Positions 18,468 through 28,074 of a DNA stretch of 64,000 nucleotides are shown in pieces. Source of the stretch: Candidatus Kinetoplastibacterium blastocrithidii (ex Strigomonas culicis). GTDB lineage: Bacteria; Pseudomonadota; Gammaproteobacteria; Burkholderiales; Burkholderiaceae_B. Under the pieces are notes generated by a model, which made no database searches, was not told the DNA's origin, and worked only from the letters and a program-made list of their open reading frames with translations. The DNA lies in contig NC_019814.1 of NCBI RefSeq assembly GCF_000319245.1, forward strand, positions 186,001 through 250,000, in the 5' to 3' direction. Positions within the stretch are counted from its first letter, which is position 1. Every line of letters begins with the position of its first letter. A program made the translations under genes and the position numbers.

Positions 18468-20981
18468 ATGAATGTCGGTTTTATAGTTTTTGGATTGACA
18501 GGTTTATTAACATTGGTTTGTTTTCTGTCTCCTTTGTCTGTGCGTATTAAGCTTCCATATTCTGTTATCTTAGCGATTGTTGGTTGCATTTTAGGGGTCT
18601 TGGTCTATGGGCCGCATAACTGGGCTCCATTTGTTGTAGCTGATTTTCTGGATTCCCTTGGGTCATTAGAAATATCTTCTGAAGCTTTCTTGATGGTTTT
18701 TTTACCGGTCTTATTATTTGAGACTGCTTTGTCTATGAATGTGAGAAGGTTGTTAGATGATATTGGTCCTATCCTTATGATGGCAATTGTTGCTGTTATT
18801 GTGTGTACTATAGTGGTAGGTTTTACTATCAATGCTATATCTTCTTATGGTTTAGTAGCTTGCCTTTTATTAGGATCTATTGTTGCCACAACAGATCCAG
18901 TAGCAGTGGTTGGTATTTTTAGAGAAGTAGGAGCGCCAAAGCGTCTAACTACATTAGTTGAAGGCGAGAGTTTATTTAATGATGCAGCTTCTATAGCTTT
19001 ATATACAGTATTACTATCAGTTTTAGCTGGTAGTGGTGAGCTTTGTATTGGTAATGTAATAAATGATTTTGTAATTTTGTTTGTGGGTGGTGGGCTTGTT
19101 GGTTATGTGATGGGTAAGGCTGCTTGTTTCTTGTTTACTTGGTTAAGAGGTTTCCATGCAGCAGAGATTACACTTACATTAACATTAGCTTATTTGTCTT
19201 TCTTTATTTCGGAGCATTATCTTAATGTTTCTGGCGTTGTTGCAACTGTCATATCTGGATTGGTTGTTGGATCTACCGGACGCATAAGAATGTCACCAAC
19301 TACTTCAGAGTATTTATCTAAGTTTTGGGAACAATTTGGTTTTTGGGCTAATTCACTAATTTTTCTTTTTTCTGCTATGCTAATACCCCGTTTTATGGGT
19401 ACTTTAAACCTGCAGACATGTATACTAACGCTTATAGTTTTCGCTATTACGCTTGTTGCTAGGGCGGTTGTCATATTTGGCTTGCTGCCAATACTTAGAA
19501 TAACAAGATTAGGTACTACTGTAAGTCTTCCTTATAATTTGGTTATCTTATGGGGGGGATTGAGAGGAGCTGTTTCTCTTGCTCTTGCTTTGGCCGTTAC
19601 GGAAAACAATTCTGTTCCTGAGGAATTGAGGCATTTTATCGCAATTGCTACTACTGGTTTTGTTCTTATGACATTATTTATTAATGGGGTTACTTTAAGG
19701 CCTTTGATAAGGGTTCTTAAGTTAAATGAACTGTCATTAATTGATACTACTATAAGAAATCAGGTTCTAGGTGTTACATTAAAAGAGTTACAGGTCCATA
19801 TAGAAGAAGTAGCAAGGACAGAGCATATAGGACAAGATTCCTTAGAGAGAATACAGGCTGTTTTTAAGTCTAGTTTATTAAGATTACACGATGTTCCAGT
19901 TTCTCAAATGAACAAATCAGAGCGAGTGTCTGCTGGTTTAGCTATTTTAGCTCAAAGAGAAGAAGAGATGCTTTTTGATATACTTAAAGCAAGGATTGTC
20001 GATGAAAGAGTAGCTGAATCTTTATTATCTAGAGCTGAGTATTTGGAAGATGCTATTAGAACCGGTGGTTTAGATGGTTTTGAATATGCGGTTGAAAATG
20101 ATTTGCGTTATTCAAAAATGATTAGGGTGGCCTTATGGTTTCATAATATATTTGGCTATAATGAATGGCTTGCTGATAAGTTAGGTTATCGTTTTGCTAA
20201 CCTGATGATAAAAAGATCTGTTGAGCAAAAATTAATATTGTTTGCTAGTGAGAAGGTTTCTCCAATTCTTGGTGATGAAGCTATAGAGGTTATAATAAAA
20301 GCACATAAGCGTCGGTTAGGTCTTATAGAAAATGCATTACAGGCTATGAATTTGCAATATCCATTATATGCCACTGGGTTGCAGGAGATTTATCTTGGGA
20401 GAGCTGCTAGGGAATTAGAGTATATTAGATATAGTGATATGCTTAGCAAATTCTTAATTAGTGGAGAAGTATATGAGGATTTGATGGAAAAATCACACGC
20501 TCGCTGGCATTATATAGATAGACATCCTCCTCTTGATATTGAGTTAAGTTCTGCTGAGCTAATAAAAAAGGTACCCTTATTCCATGATCTTAGCTTGAAT
20601 TCACTTAAGTCTATATGCAAGTTGCTAAAACCTAGGTTAGCTCTGCCTGACCAAATAGTTATAACAAAAGGTAAACAAGGCAGAGAGATGTACTTTGTAG
20701 CTTCTGGAGCTGTAGCGATGCATTTACCCGATGATACTGTTGTTGAGTTAGGAAGTGGTGAGTTTTTTGGAGAGCTAGATTTGTTTGGCAAAGATCCTTT
20801 GGTGCTAAAAGTTACTTCTCTTGGCTATAGCAAATTGCTTTTACTCAGCTCCAAAGATCTTGGCGTATTGTTAGAAAAAGACTCTGAGCTCCGATGTCGT
20901 ATAGAGAGCATAGTAAATCAGAGAAGGATTGCTATAGATACTTGGAGGCAGAGGTCTAATTACGATATTAGCCCTAGCTAA
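18468..20981 (+). CDS. CPA1-family cation/proton antiporter with C-terminal cyclic-nucleotide-binding-like domain
   Basis: An 837-residue membrane protein. Residues 1-420 carry about twelve hydrophobic segments with NhaP/CPA1 marks: VFLPVLLFETAL, TTDPVAVVGIF (ion-site acid), EGESLFNDAASIALY and LWGGLRGAVSLALAL. A long helical linker follows. Residues 690-815 or so form a CRP-type beta-roll (LFHDLSLNSLKSICKLL, GELDLFGKDP). The phosphate-binding cassette lacks the usual Arg, so nucleotide binding is doubtful. It exchanges Na+ or K+ for H+; the direction is unknown. Its stop overlaps the end of the convergent Nudix gene by 8 bp. Confidence 0.9.
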   Translation: MNVGFIVFGLTGLLTLVCFLSPLSVRIKLPYSVILAIVGCILGVLVYGPHNWAPFVVADFLDSLGSLEISSEAFLMVFLPVLLFETALSMNVRRLLDDIGPILMMAIVAVIVCTIVVGFTINAISSYGLVACLLLGSIVATTDPVAVVGIFREVGAPKRLTTLVEGESLFNDAASIALYTVLLSVLAGSGELCIGNVINDFVILFVGGGLVGYVMGKAACFLFTWLRGFHAAEITLTLTLAYLSFFISEHYLNVSGVVATVISGLVVGSTGRIRMSPTTSEYLSKFWEQFGFWANSLIFLFSAMLIPRFMGTLNLQTCILTLIVFAITLVARAVVIFGLLPILRITRLGTTVSLPYNLVILWGGLRGAVSLALALAVTENNSVPEELRHFIAIATTGFVLMTLFINGVTLRPLIRVLKLNELSLIDTTIRNQVLGVTLKELQVHIEEVARTEHIGQDSLERIQAVFKSSLLRLHDVPVSQMNKSERVSAGLAILAQREEEMLFDILKARIVDERVAESLLSRAEYLEDAIRTGGLDGFEYAVENDLRYSKMIRVALWFHNIFGYNEWLADKLGYRFANLMIKRSVEQKLILFASEKVSPILGDEAIEVIIKAHKRRLGLIENALQAMNLQYPLYATGLQEIYLGRAARELEYIRYSDMLSKFLISGEVYEDLMEKSHARWHYIDRHPPLDIELSSAELIKKVPLFHDLSLNSLKSICKLLKPRLALPDQIVITKGKQGREMYFVASGAVAMHLPDDTVVELGSGEFFGELDLFGKDPLVLKVTSLGYSKLLLLSSKDLGVLLEKDSELRCRIESIVNQRRIAIDTWRQRSNYDISPS

Positions 20982-21819
20982 TATTTAAGTAGTTTCTTAT
21001 AGTCATTAGTTTAATAATATCCGACAATATTATGATAGATGATTCTATTGTAAAACTGTCGGATAATATTTCTGGGGTAATTTCTTCTATTCTCATTTTT
21101 TTAAAAATCGCCACTTCTCCATCGTTATTTTTTGGGTAAAAACTTTCTTTTAATAAGCTAGTTTTGCTTAAAAGTTCTTCTATCTGATAACCTTCTTCAG
21201 TGTTTTTTTTTATATTGAAAATTCTAGAAAGTTTACTGCTTGCTAAAATGTTTCTTTCTATTAAATTTGCCTCTTCATAGCATTCCCTAGTTAAAGCCTG
21301 TTCTGGTTTTTCTCCTTTACTAACAAGCCCTCCAACTATTGTTTCTAGTTTTCCAGGGTCGATAGTCTTTTTGTGTGATCTTTTTGACACCCATAATTCT
21401 TTATTATTTAACCAAGAGTTCATATGAACTGATCTGGTTTTGAATCCTAGAATACGAGCTGCAGATCTTTCTATATAGCCAAGTATTTCATAATTTGGAC
21501 CGATAATATCTAAAAGTTCGTTATTCCATTTCTTGATTTTATATTCGGATTTTAATATTTTTGTTGCATTTAATAATAATTCCCCTAGATCTTTTACAGA
21601 AATATTTTCATTACCGATATGTAAATTAGTTCCATTTATATATCCTAATCCATGTTGTTGTAATATTTCACATGTTTCTATACTAGAAATACCGCATTTT
21701 TTTTTGTTAATCATAATAATTAAAAATTTATTTTTTTTATTATCATGGATTGGAGGGGAGCATAGTTTATAAAAAAAAGCTCTTAAATTATTAATTTCAT
21801 TGATAGATCTATTATTCAT
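20974..21819 (-). CDS. Nudix hydrolase with N-terminal DUF4743-type domain
   Basis: The 281 residues show an N-terminal domain of roughly 120 residues like those preceding plant NUDT20/24 and yeast YJR142W-type Nudix proteins. A Nudix domain follows with the box GLVSKGEKPEQALTRECYEEANL, where the usual Gly near the end is Asn; the metal-binding REx2EE core is intact. Relatives act on oxidised thiamine diphosphates, which I offer only as a lead. The substrate cannot be set from sequence. It is convergent with the antiporter gene. Confidence 0.82.
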   Translation of the reverse strand: MNNRSINEINNLRAFFYKLCSPPIHDNKKNKFLIIMINKKKCGISSIETCEILQQHGLGYINGTNLHIGNENISVKDLGELLLNATKILKSEYKIKKWNNELLDIIGPNYEILGYIERSAARILGFKTRSVHMNSWLNNKELWVSKRSHKKTIDPGKLETIVGGLVSKGEKPEQALTRECYEEANLIERNILASSKLSRIFNIKKNTEEGYQIEELLSKTSLLKESFYPKNNDGEVAIFKKMRIEEITPEILSDSFTIESSIIILSDIIKLMTIRNYLNIS

Positions 21820-21950
21820 ATTTATAATTTAGTTATAGATTTAATATTTTACTCATGCTAGTTTTTTCGCTTGTTTATCGATTGTTTTATTATTTCGCTT
21901 TTAATTTCTAGGTATCATTTAATATGCCTTCAACTATTTAAATAATTTTT

Positions 21951-23318
21951 ATGCTAAATATTATTATACTTGCTGCTGGATCTGGAAAACGAATGCAATC
22001 TAAGATTCCAAAAGTTTTACATACATTGGCAGGACGTCCTATGTTAGAGTATGTAATAGAAAGCGCGAGAAATCTTAATCCTAATTCTATAACAATTGTC
22101 TTAGGTCACGAAGCTGATGTTGTGAAGTCATGTATAGATCATAATGATTTAAATATTGTATTACAGGAGTCTCAGTTGGGAACAGCACATGCTGTAATGT
22201 GTGCTACATCAATGATATCTTTTCGTAATAACAAAGATAGTACTACGCTTATTTTGTATGGGGATGTTCCGCTAGTGAGTGTTAGCACATTGAGATCATT
22301 ACTAGATTCTTGCTGTGGCGGGATGTCTATATTGACTAGCATATCTGATAATCCTTATGGCTACGGTCGTATTATCCGAGATAATGTTGGTAATATTGTT
22401 CAAATAGTAGAGCACAAAGAGGCTAGCCAAGAGCAAATATCTATTAGAGAGATTAATGCTGGTATTATTGCTATTCATACAGAAAAACTAAAACAGTGGA
22501 TCAGTATGATATTTAACAACAATGAACAAAAAGAATATTATCTTACAGATTTGGTAAAAATAGCTGTTAATAATAGTGTAATTGTTAATTCTGTTTTGCC
22601 CAAATACTCCTGGGAAGTATTTGGTATTAATGATCACAGACAACAAGCAAACATTGAAAGAATATATCAATATGAACAGGCCAAGAATTACATGTTAAAA
22701 GGATTAACCTTGTCAGATCCTAGGCGTTTTGATGTTCGAGGATCTTTGAAATTTGGCCGCGATGTTTTTATAGATGTTGGTTGTATATTTGAAGGATTGG
22801 TCGAATTGGGAGATGATGTCCGTATAGGGCCTTATTGCATTTTGAGAGATGTTACAGTAGCAGAAAATGTTCTTATAGAGGCATATAGTCATGTAAGTAA
22901 TACTATAGTAGAAAGTAATGTTGTAATAGGTCCGTTTGCTAAGATATGCAAAAGTTCTTATATAAAGAGCAAGTCCAAAATAGGTAATTTTGTAGAAATA
23001 AAGAATACAAGTTTTGGAAATAGCAGCAAAGCTAATCATCTAGCATATATTGGTGATTCTGAAATTGGATCAAATGTTAATATAGGAGCAGGAGTTGTAA
23101 CCTGTAATTACAATGGTGCCAATAAGTTTCGTACCATTATAGAGGATAATGCTTTTATTGGATCTGGATCGCAATTAATAGCTCCTATAAAAATAGGAAA
23201 TAGTGCTACTATTGGTGCAGGAACTACATTAACTGATGACGCTCCTGCAGATCAGCTAACAATAGCTAGGTCTAGACAGAAAACTATAGTTAACTGGAAG
23301 AGACCAAAGAAGAATTGA
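21951..23318 (+). CDS. glmU: Bifunctional N-acetylglucosamine-1-P uridyltransferase / glucosamine-1-P acetyltransferase
   Basis: GlmU makes UDP-GlcNAc, the substrate of MurA and of lipid A synthesis. The 455 residues have the pyrophosphorylase signature LAAGSGKRMQSKIPKVLH at the start and LYGDVPLV. The left-handed beta-helix acetyltransferase repeats fill the C-terminal half (IGPFAKICKSS, NIGAGVVTCNYNGANK). The length is that of a complete enzyme. glmS, which makes the upstream intermediate, follows after a 478-bp gap. Confidence 0.97.
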   Translation: MLNIIILAAGSGKRMQSKIPKVLHTLAGRPMLEYVIESARNLNPNSITIVLGHEADVVKSCIDHNDLNIVLQESQLGTAHAVMCATSMISFRNNKDSTTLILYGDVPLVSVSTLRSLLDSCCGGMSILTSISDNPYGYGRIIRDNVGNIVQIVEHKEASQEQISIREINAGIIAIHTEKLKQWISMIFNNNEQKEYYLTDLVKIAVNNSVIVNSVLPKYSWEVFGINDHRQQANIERIYQYEQAKNYMLKGLTLSDPRRFDVRGSLKFGRDVFIDVGCIFEGLVELGDDVRIGPYCILRDVTVAENVLIEAYSHVSNTIVESNVVIGPFAKICKSSYIKSKSKIGNFVEIKNTSFGNSSKANHLAYIGDSEIGSNVNIGAGVVTCNYNGANKFRTIIEDNAFIGSGSQLIAPIKIGNSATIGAGTTLTDDAPADQLTIARSRQKTIVNWKRPKKN

Positions 23319-23796
23319 TAACGGCTATAGTTAATTTATAATACATAGTAACTATTTTTTAATGGGATATATTGATGACTTTCATTCACATGTTTTAAAT
23401 CAAGTAGTAATGGTTTGATCTTGTTTTTGTGTGCGATCGCATTGGACAGAAATTATTCATTTAATTATTTTACTATTATCGTATATTGTATGGTTATTTA
23501 AAAATAGAATAGTAATTAATAATTAACTTATCAAAAATATAATCTAATAATTGTAAAAAACGTATAATCATATCAGGCGTTATTTGATGTTTTTCTATCA
23601 ATTTTTGTTATTAAAATGATGCTTTTGATCATATTATTTACTTATGATTATACCTTGGGTTTATTTATTTTGACTAGACTCCTTTTATTTTTTATATAGT
23701 GTAATATTTATCAATATTTTAGTTTGTTAATACTAGGCATGAATCTTATATGTTTTGTTATCCAGTTCCTATTATTGATTATTTGAGGCAATCATT
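23319..23796 (+). other. 478-bp AT-rich intergenic region between glmU and glmS
   Basis: This is the longest gene-free stretch in the window. It has many stops in all frames and no recognisable protein remnant. It contains one GCGATCGC palindrome at 23433-23440, a possible promoter for glmS at 23670-23698, and a tiny hydrophobic 27-codon frame that I do not believe is a gene. The length is out of line with the rest of the window, so it may be a fully eroded gene. Confidence 0.6.
23670..23698 (+). promoter_or_regulatory. Candidate sigma-70 promoter for glmS
   Basis: TTGACT at 23670-23675, a 17-bp spacer, and TATATA at 23693-23698 resemble a housekeeping promoter. The implied 5' leader before glmS is roughly 90 nt. 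The AT-rich background makes chance matches common, so this is only a candidate. Confidence 0.4.
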
Positions 23797-25626
23797 ATGT
23801 GCGGTATTATAAGTGCTGTTTCTTGTAGAGATATAACTTCTATGTTGCTAGACGGATTATCACGTTTAGAATATAGAGGTTATGATTCCTGTGGTATAGC
23901 AATTTATAGTAGGGATAGTTTAAGAAGGGTTCGTAGCATGAAGAGGGTTTCTGACCTGAGCAAACAGATAATAGAGCATAATTTATACGGTTCTATTGGT
24001 TTGGCTCATACAAGATGGGCTACACACGGTATACCATCAACGTATAATGCTCATCCACATTTTTCTAGCCTTGATTCAGGGAAACCAAGAATTGCGTTGG
24101 TGCATAATGGTATAATAGAAAACTATGATGATCTCAGAATAGAATTACAGAAATGTGGATATAAATTTGAAAGCCAAACTGATACAGAAGTTTTAGTTCA
24201 TCTTATAAATCATAAATATGATGGTGATATTCTTAGTACTGTTCAAAAAGTTGCTAAGTTGTTAACTGGAGCTTATTCTATATCTGTCTTTTGTGTTGAT
24301 GAGCCTTATAGAATAATAGGTTCTTGTAAGGGGGCTCCTTTAGTATTGGGTTTAGGTGATGGAGAGAATTTTCTAGCTTCTGATGTCCTGGCTATGGCTG
24401 GTAGAGCTAATGAGGTTATATATTTAAATGATGGTGATATAGTAGATGTTCAATATAGTAATTTCTGCATAGTAGATTCTAATAATAAGCTAGCTTATAG
24501 GAAAAAGTATCCAAAGAATAGTTTTATGGGGGTTGTAGAATTAGGGGCCTATAGACATTATATGCAAAAAGAGATATTCGAGCAGCCCAGGGCTGTAGCT
24601 GATACTTTGCAAGAGGTCAATGTCATATCAGAGGACATCTTTGGATCTAATGCTATAGAAATATTTCGAGATATAGATTCTGTTTTAATAATTGCCTGTG
24701 GTACAAGTTACTACGCAGGTATGACTGCAAAATATTGGATAGAATCTATTGCTAAAATTAGAGTTTCAGTTGAGATTGCCAGTGAATATCGTTATAGAGA
24801 TAGTGTTGTTAATCCTAAGACGCTAGTATTAGTAATATCTCAGTCTGGAGAGACATCTGATACTTTATCGGCACTTAAACATTCGATATCATTGGGAATG
24901 AATTACAATATGGCAATATGTAATTCCCAGACTAGTGCTATAGTGAGAGATTGCAAACTTTGCTATATAACTAGAGCTGGTATAGAAATTGGAGTGGCAT
25001 CAACAAAAGCTTTTACTACACAATTAACAGCATTATTCTTATTATCTATTACTCTTGCAAAAAATCGTTCTATACTTAGCAAGGATGATGAAATTCTCTT
25101 TCTAAGAGCTTTGCGTCATTTGCCGGCATCTCTGTCTTCTGTTCTCGATTTAGAGCCTTTAGTAGTTAATTGGGCGAATCATTTTGCTAATAAAGAAAAT
25201 GCTTTATTCCTTGGTCGTGGAATGCATTATCCAATAGCACTTGAAGGCGCTCTGAAAATGAAGGAGATAAGTTATATACATGCAGAAGCATATCCAGCCG
25301 GAGAATTAAAACATGGTCCACTTGCTTTAGTGACCGATAATATGCCGGTTGTAGTAGTTGCGCCAAAAGATAGCTTATTAGAGAAATTAAAATCTAACAT
25401 GCAAGAAGTCCAAGCAAGGGGTGGAAAATTATATGTTTTTGCTGATTCTGATAGCAGAATCAACGATGATAGCATAAACTTAATAAGAATGCCTGAGCAT
25501 TATGGAATGCTATCACCTATTTTACACACTATTCCTTTACAGTTATTGGCTTATCACACCGCATGTATACGGGGAACAGATGTTGACAAGCCAAGGAACT
25601 TAGCAAAAAGCGTGACAGTGGAATAA
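23797..25626 (+). CDS. glmS: Glutamine-fructose-6-phosphate aminotransferase (isomerizing)
   Basis: GlmS makes glucosamine-6-phosphate from fructose-6-phosphate and glutamine, the entry to amino-sugar synthesis. The 609 residues start with the N-terminal nucleophile Cys2 (MCGIISAV). The amidotransferase motifs [13 protein letters not shown] and HTRWATHG follow, then two SIS domains with [18 protein letters not shown] and the C-terminal [17 protein letters not shown] precedes the ATG. It is complete, and it ends 9 bp from the convergent trpC. Confidence 0.97.
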   Translation: MCGIISAVSCRDITSMLLDGLSRLEYRGYDSCGIAIYSRDSLRRVRSMKRVSDLSKQIIEHNLYGSIGLAHTRWATHGIPSTYNAHPHFSSLDSGKPRIALVHNGIIENYDDLRIELQKCGYKFESQTDTEVLVHLINHKYDGDILSTVQKVAKLLTGAYSISVFCVDEPYRIIGSCKGAPLVLGLGDGENFLASDVLAMAGRANEVIYLNDGDIVDVQYSNFCIVDSNNKLAYRKKYPKNSFMGVVELGAYRHYMQKEIFEQPRAVADTLQEVNVISEDIFGSNAIEIFRDIDSVLIIACGTSYYAGMTAKYWIESIAKIRVSVEIASEYRYRDSVVNPKTLVLVISQSGETSDTLSALKHSISLGMNYNMAICNSQTSAIVRDCKLCYITRAGIEIGVASTKAFTTQLTALFLLSITLAKNRSILSKDDEILFLRALRHLPASLSSVLDLEPLVVNWANHFANKENALFLGRGMHYPIALEGALKMKEISYIHAEAYPAGELKHGPLALVTDNMPVVVVAPKDSLLEKLKSNMQEVQARGGKLYVFADSDSRINDDSINLIRMPEHYGMLSPILHTIPLQLLAYHTACIRGTDVDKPRNLAKSVTVE

Positions 25627-25635
25627 ATGCTAATA

Positions 25636-26424
25636 TCAAGATATTAGTTCGCTTAATTTTTGTCCTGGGTCTGTAGACTTCATAAATACTTCCCCTATTA
25701 AGAATGCATTTATATTTGATTTTCTCATTATTTCTATATCTTCTTTTGAAGAGAATCCACTCTCAGTAATTATTATTTTTTCGTTTGGCACATATTCCTT
25801 TAGATTTAATGTGTTATTTATGTCTGTATGGAAACTACCGAGATTTCTATTATTAATTCCAATAAGTTTTGTTTTTAGATGTAATGCCGCGTCAATTTCA
25901 TGTCGGGTATGCGTTTCTACCAAGACATCCATTCCCAATTCCATTGCAATTGCTTCTAGATCTATTAATTGATTGATATCAAGTATAGATACTATTAATA
26001 ATATACAATCTGCTCCTATTGATCGTGCTTCTAAAACTTGATAAGGATCTATTACAAAATCTTTACGCAGAATTGGTAAATTACAGGATGATCTAGCTCT
26101 AAGTAGGTCCTCACAACATCCATGGAAAAATTCTCTATCAGTTAATACTGATAAGCAAGTTGCCCCATTTTTGGCATAGGTAATGGCAAATTTTTCTGGA
26201 TCAAAATCTTTTCTTAATATTCCTTTAGATGGAGATGCTTTTTTTATTTCTGCTATAACGCTTGGCAATCCTTGTTGAACCTTTTTTTCTATTGCATCAG
26301 CAAAACCCCTGGTAGGATCTTGTTCGCATATTTTTTCAACAAGAGCGGAATTGCTGTTTTTTTGTTTTGCTATTATTATTTCTTCTTTTTTTGCGAGTAC
26401 AATTTTCTTTAAAATATCATTCAT
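25636..26424 (-). CDS. trpC: Indole-3-glycerol phosphate synthase
   Basis: TrpC closes the indole ring of CdRP. The 262-residue barrel has the motifs [39 protein letters not shown] (catalytic Lys) and [12 protein letters not shown], then ITESGFSS and the phosphate loop [10 protein letters not shown]. It is not fused to trpF. Its start overlaps trpD by 4 bp (ATGA). It is the last gene of the trp transcript; trpF, trpB and trpA are not in this window. Confidence 0.97.
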   Translation of the reverse strand: MNDILKKIVLAKKEEIIIAKQKNSNSALVEKICEQDPTRGFADAIEKKVQQGLPSVIAEIKKASPSKGILRKDFDPEKFAITYAKNGATCLSVLTDREFFHGCCEDLLRARSSCNLPILRKDFVIDPYQVLEARSIGADCILLIVSILDINQLIDLEAIAMELGMDVLVETHTRHEIDAALHLKTKLIGINNRNLGSFHTDINNTLNLKEYVPNEKIIITESGFSSKEDIEIMRKSNINAFLIGEVFMKSTDPGQKLSELIS

Positions 26425-27452
26425 TTTGAGAACTTCCTAGTATAGGCTCTAAATTCTTCTAATTTATCCCTAGCCGATCCGTTTTTTATAATTTCAAAAG
26501 CCAATGATACGCCTTGTTTAATGCTATTAGCTTTATTGCCTGCATATATTGCTAGTCCGGCATTTAAGGCAACAATATCCCTGGCAGGTCCATCTAAATT
26601 ATTTAAAGAGTCTAATATGAGTTGAGCTGATTCTGACCTATTAGATACTCTAATACTTCTATTCGATATCATTGGAATATTATAATCCTCAGGATGAATT
26701 TCATACTCTGTTATCATCCCGTTCTTTAATTCCCCAACCATTGTGGCGCTTCCTAATGCCGCTTCATCCATTCCTTCTTTGCCATATATCGTCAAAACAT
26801 GGTTAGATTTAAGTTTTTTTAGAACTCTAACTTGAATACCCACCAAATCAGAGTGGAAAACTCCCATTAGTTGATTTGCGGCACATGCTGGATTAGTTAG
26901 CGGGCCTAGTATATTAAAAATTGTGCGAACTCCAATTTCTTTTCTAACCATAGCAATATTACTCATTGCTTTTTGATGTAGTGGAGCAAACATGAATCCT
27001 ATTTTAGTATTTTCTATACATTCAATAATATGCATTGGTTCTAGTTCTATATTTACACCTAATTCCTCCAAAACATCAGCACTGCCAGAGGATGAAGATG
27101 CACCTCGATTTCCGTGTTTAGCTACTCTAACGCCGGCAGCAGCAGCAACAAACATAGCTGCAGTAGATATATTAAATGTTTGACTGCCATCTCCTCCAGT
27201 TCCGCACATATCTAGAAGATTTTCTCTATTTTTAATTGGCACCTGTTTAGAAAATTCTCGTAATGCTAAAGCAGAAGCTGTTATTTCATCAATAGTTTCT
27301 TTTTTAACTCTTAATCCTATTAGTATTGCGCTTGAGATTTGTGGTGATAGTTCTCCATTTATCATCATGCTCATTAAGCTGAACATTTCATCATGGAATA
27401 TCTCCCTATGTTCAATACATCTAGTTAAGACTTCAGTTGCAGTAATAGACAC
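26421..27452 (-). CDS. trpD: Anthranilate phosphoribosyltransferase
   Basis: TrpD joins anthranilate to PRPP. The 343 residues carry the PRPP motifs [16 protein letters not shown] and [23 protein letters not shown], plus the family segments [12 protein letters not shown] and [15 protein letters not shown]. This is the standalone enzyme without a fused TrpG domain. It lies 16 bp after trpG and overlaps trpC. Confidence 0.97.
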   Translation of the reverse strand: MSITATEVLTRCIEHREIFHDEMFSLMSMMINGELSPQISSAILIGLRVKKETIDEITASALALREFSKQVPIKNRENLLDMCGTGGDGSQTFNISTAAMFVAAAAGVRVAKHGNRGASSSSGSADVLEELGVNIELEPMHIIECIENTKIGFMFAPLHQKAMSNIAMVRKEIGVRTIFNILGPLTNPACAANQLMGVFHSDLVGIQVRVLKKLKSNHVLTIYGKEGMDEAALGSATMVGELKNGMITEYEIHPEDYNIPMISNRSIRVSNRSESAQLILDSLNNLDGPARDIVALNAGLAIYAGNKANSIKQGVSLAFEIIKNGSARDKLEEFRAYTRKFSK

Positions 27453-27468
27453 TAATTATTCTCCTATT

Positions 27469-28035
27469 CTAATTGATCATAAGAAAATTTTTTAACAGCT
27501 GATATCCATGTTCACTAAGTATGGATTCTGGATGAAACTGTACGCCAAATACAGGTAATTGTTTATGCCTTATCCCCATAATATCACCATCTGGAGCTGT
27601 GGCTGTAACTTCTAGGCATTCAGGAACGGTTGATGGATCTATAGTCAATGAGTTATATCTTATTACTGTATATGGTGATGGTATGCTATGAAAAACGCCA
27701 AGCTCATTATGTGATATTTGTATTGTTTTTCCATGCATAACATTATTGGCTCTAATGATATTACCACCAAATGCCTCACCTATGGCTTGATGTCCTAAAC
27801 ATATCCCTAATATTGGTATTTCCCCAGAAAATTCTAATATGGTAGAAATGCTGATTCCAGCTTGAGAAGGAGAGCAAGGTCCTGGAGAAATACATATTCT
27901 ATCTGGCTTTAGGTCTTTTATGCCTTGAATATCAATCTTATCATTTCTGTACACACACACTTCTTCTCCGAGTTCTCCAAAATATTGAATTATGTTATAT
28001 GTAAATGAGTCATAATTATCTATCATTAAAAGCAT
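27469..28035 (-). CDS. trpG: Anthranilate synthase glutamine amidotransferase component
   Basis: TrpG supplies ammonia to TrpE. The 188 residues contain [30 protein letters not shown], the nucleophile elbow [15 protein letters not shown], and the His/Glu of the triad in [13 protein letters not shown]. It may also serve the aminodeoxychorismate synthase of folate synthesis, as happens elsewhere; no separate pabA is visible here. It lies 39 bp after trpE. Confidence 0.96.
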   Translation of the reverse strand: MLLMIDNYDSFTYNIIQYFGELGEEVCVYRNDKIDIQGIKDLKPDRICISPGPCSPSQAGISISTILEFSGEIPILGICLGHQAIGEAFGGNIIRANNVMHGKTIQISHNELGVFHSIPSPYTVIRYNSLTIDPSTVPECLEVTATAPDGDIMGIRHKQLPVFGVQFHPESILSEHGYQLLKNFLMIN

Positions 28036-28074
28036 TTTCTTTGATTCCTAATGTTTATAACAATCTAATGTCTA

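Noticed and set aside
23433-23440. GCGATCGC palindrome, like the HIP1 repeats of cyanobacteria.
   Set aside because: I noticed it only here, so it is not a dispersed repeat.
23621-23704. A 27-codon hydrophobic frame starting with two Met codons in the glmU-glmS gap.
   Set aside because: Its composition is what AT-rich noncoding DNA gives by chance; it has no ribosome-binding site and overlaps the candidate glmS promoter.
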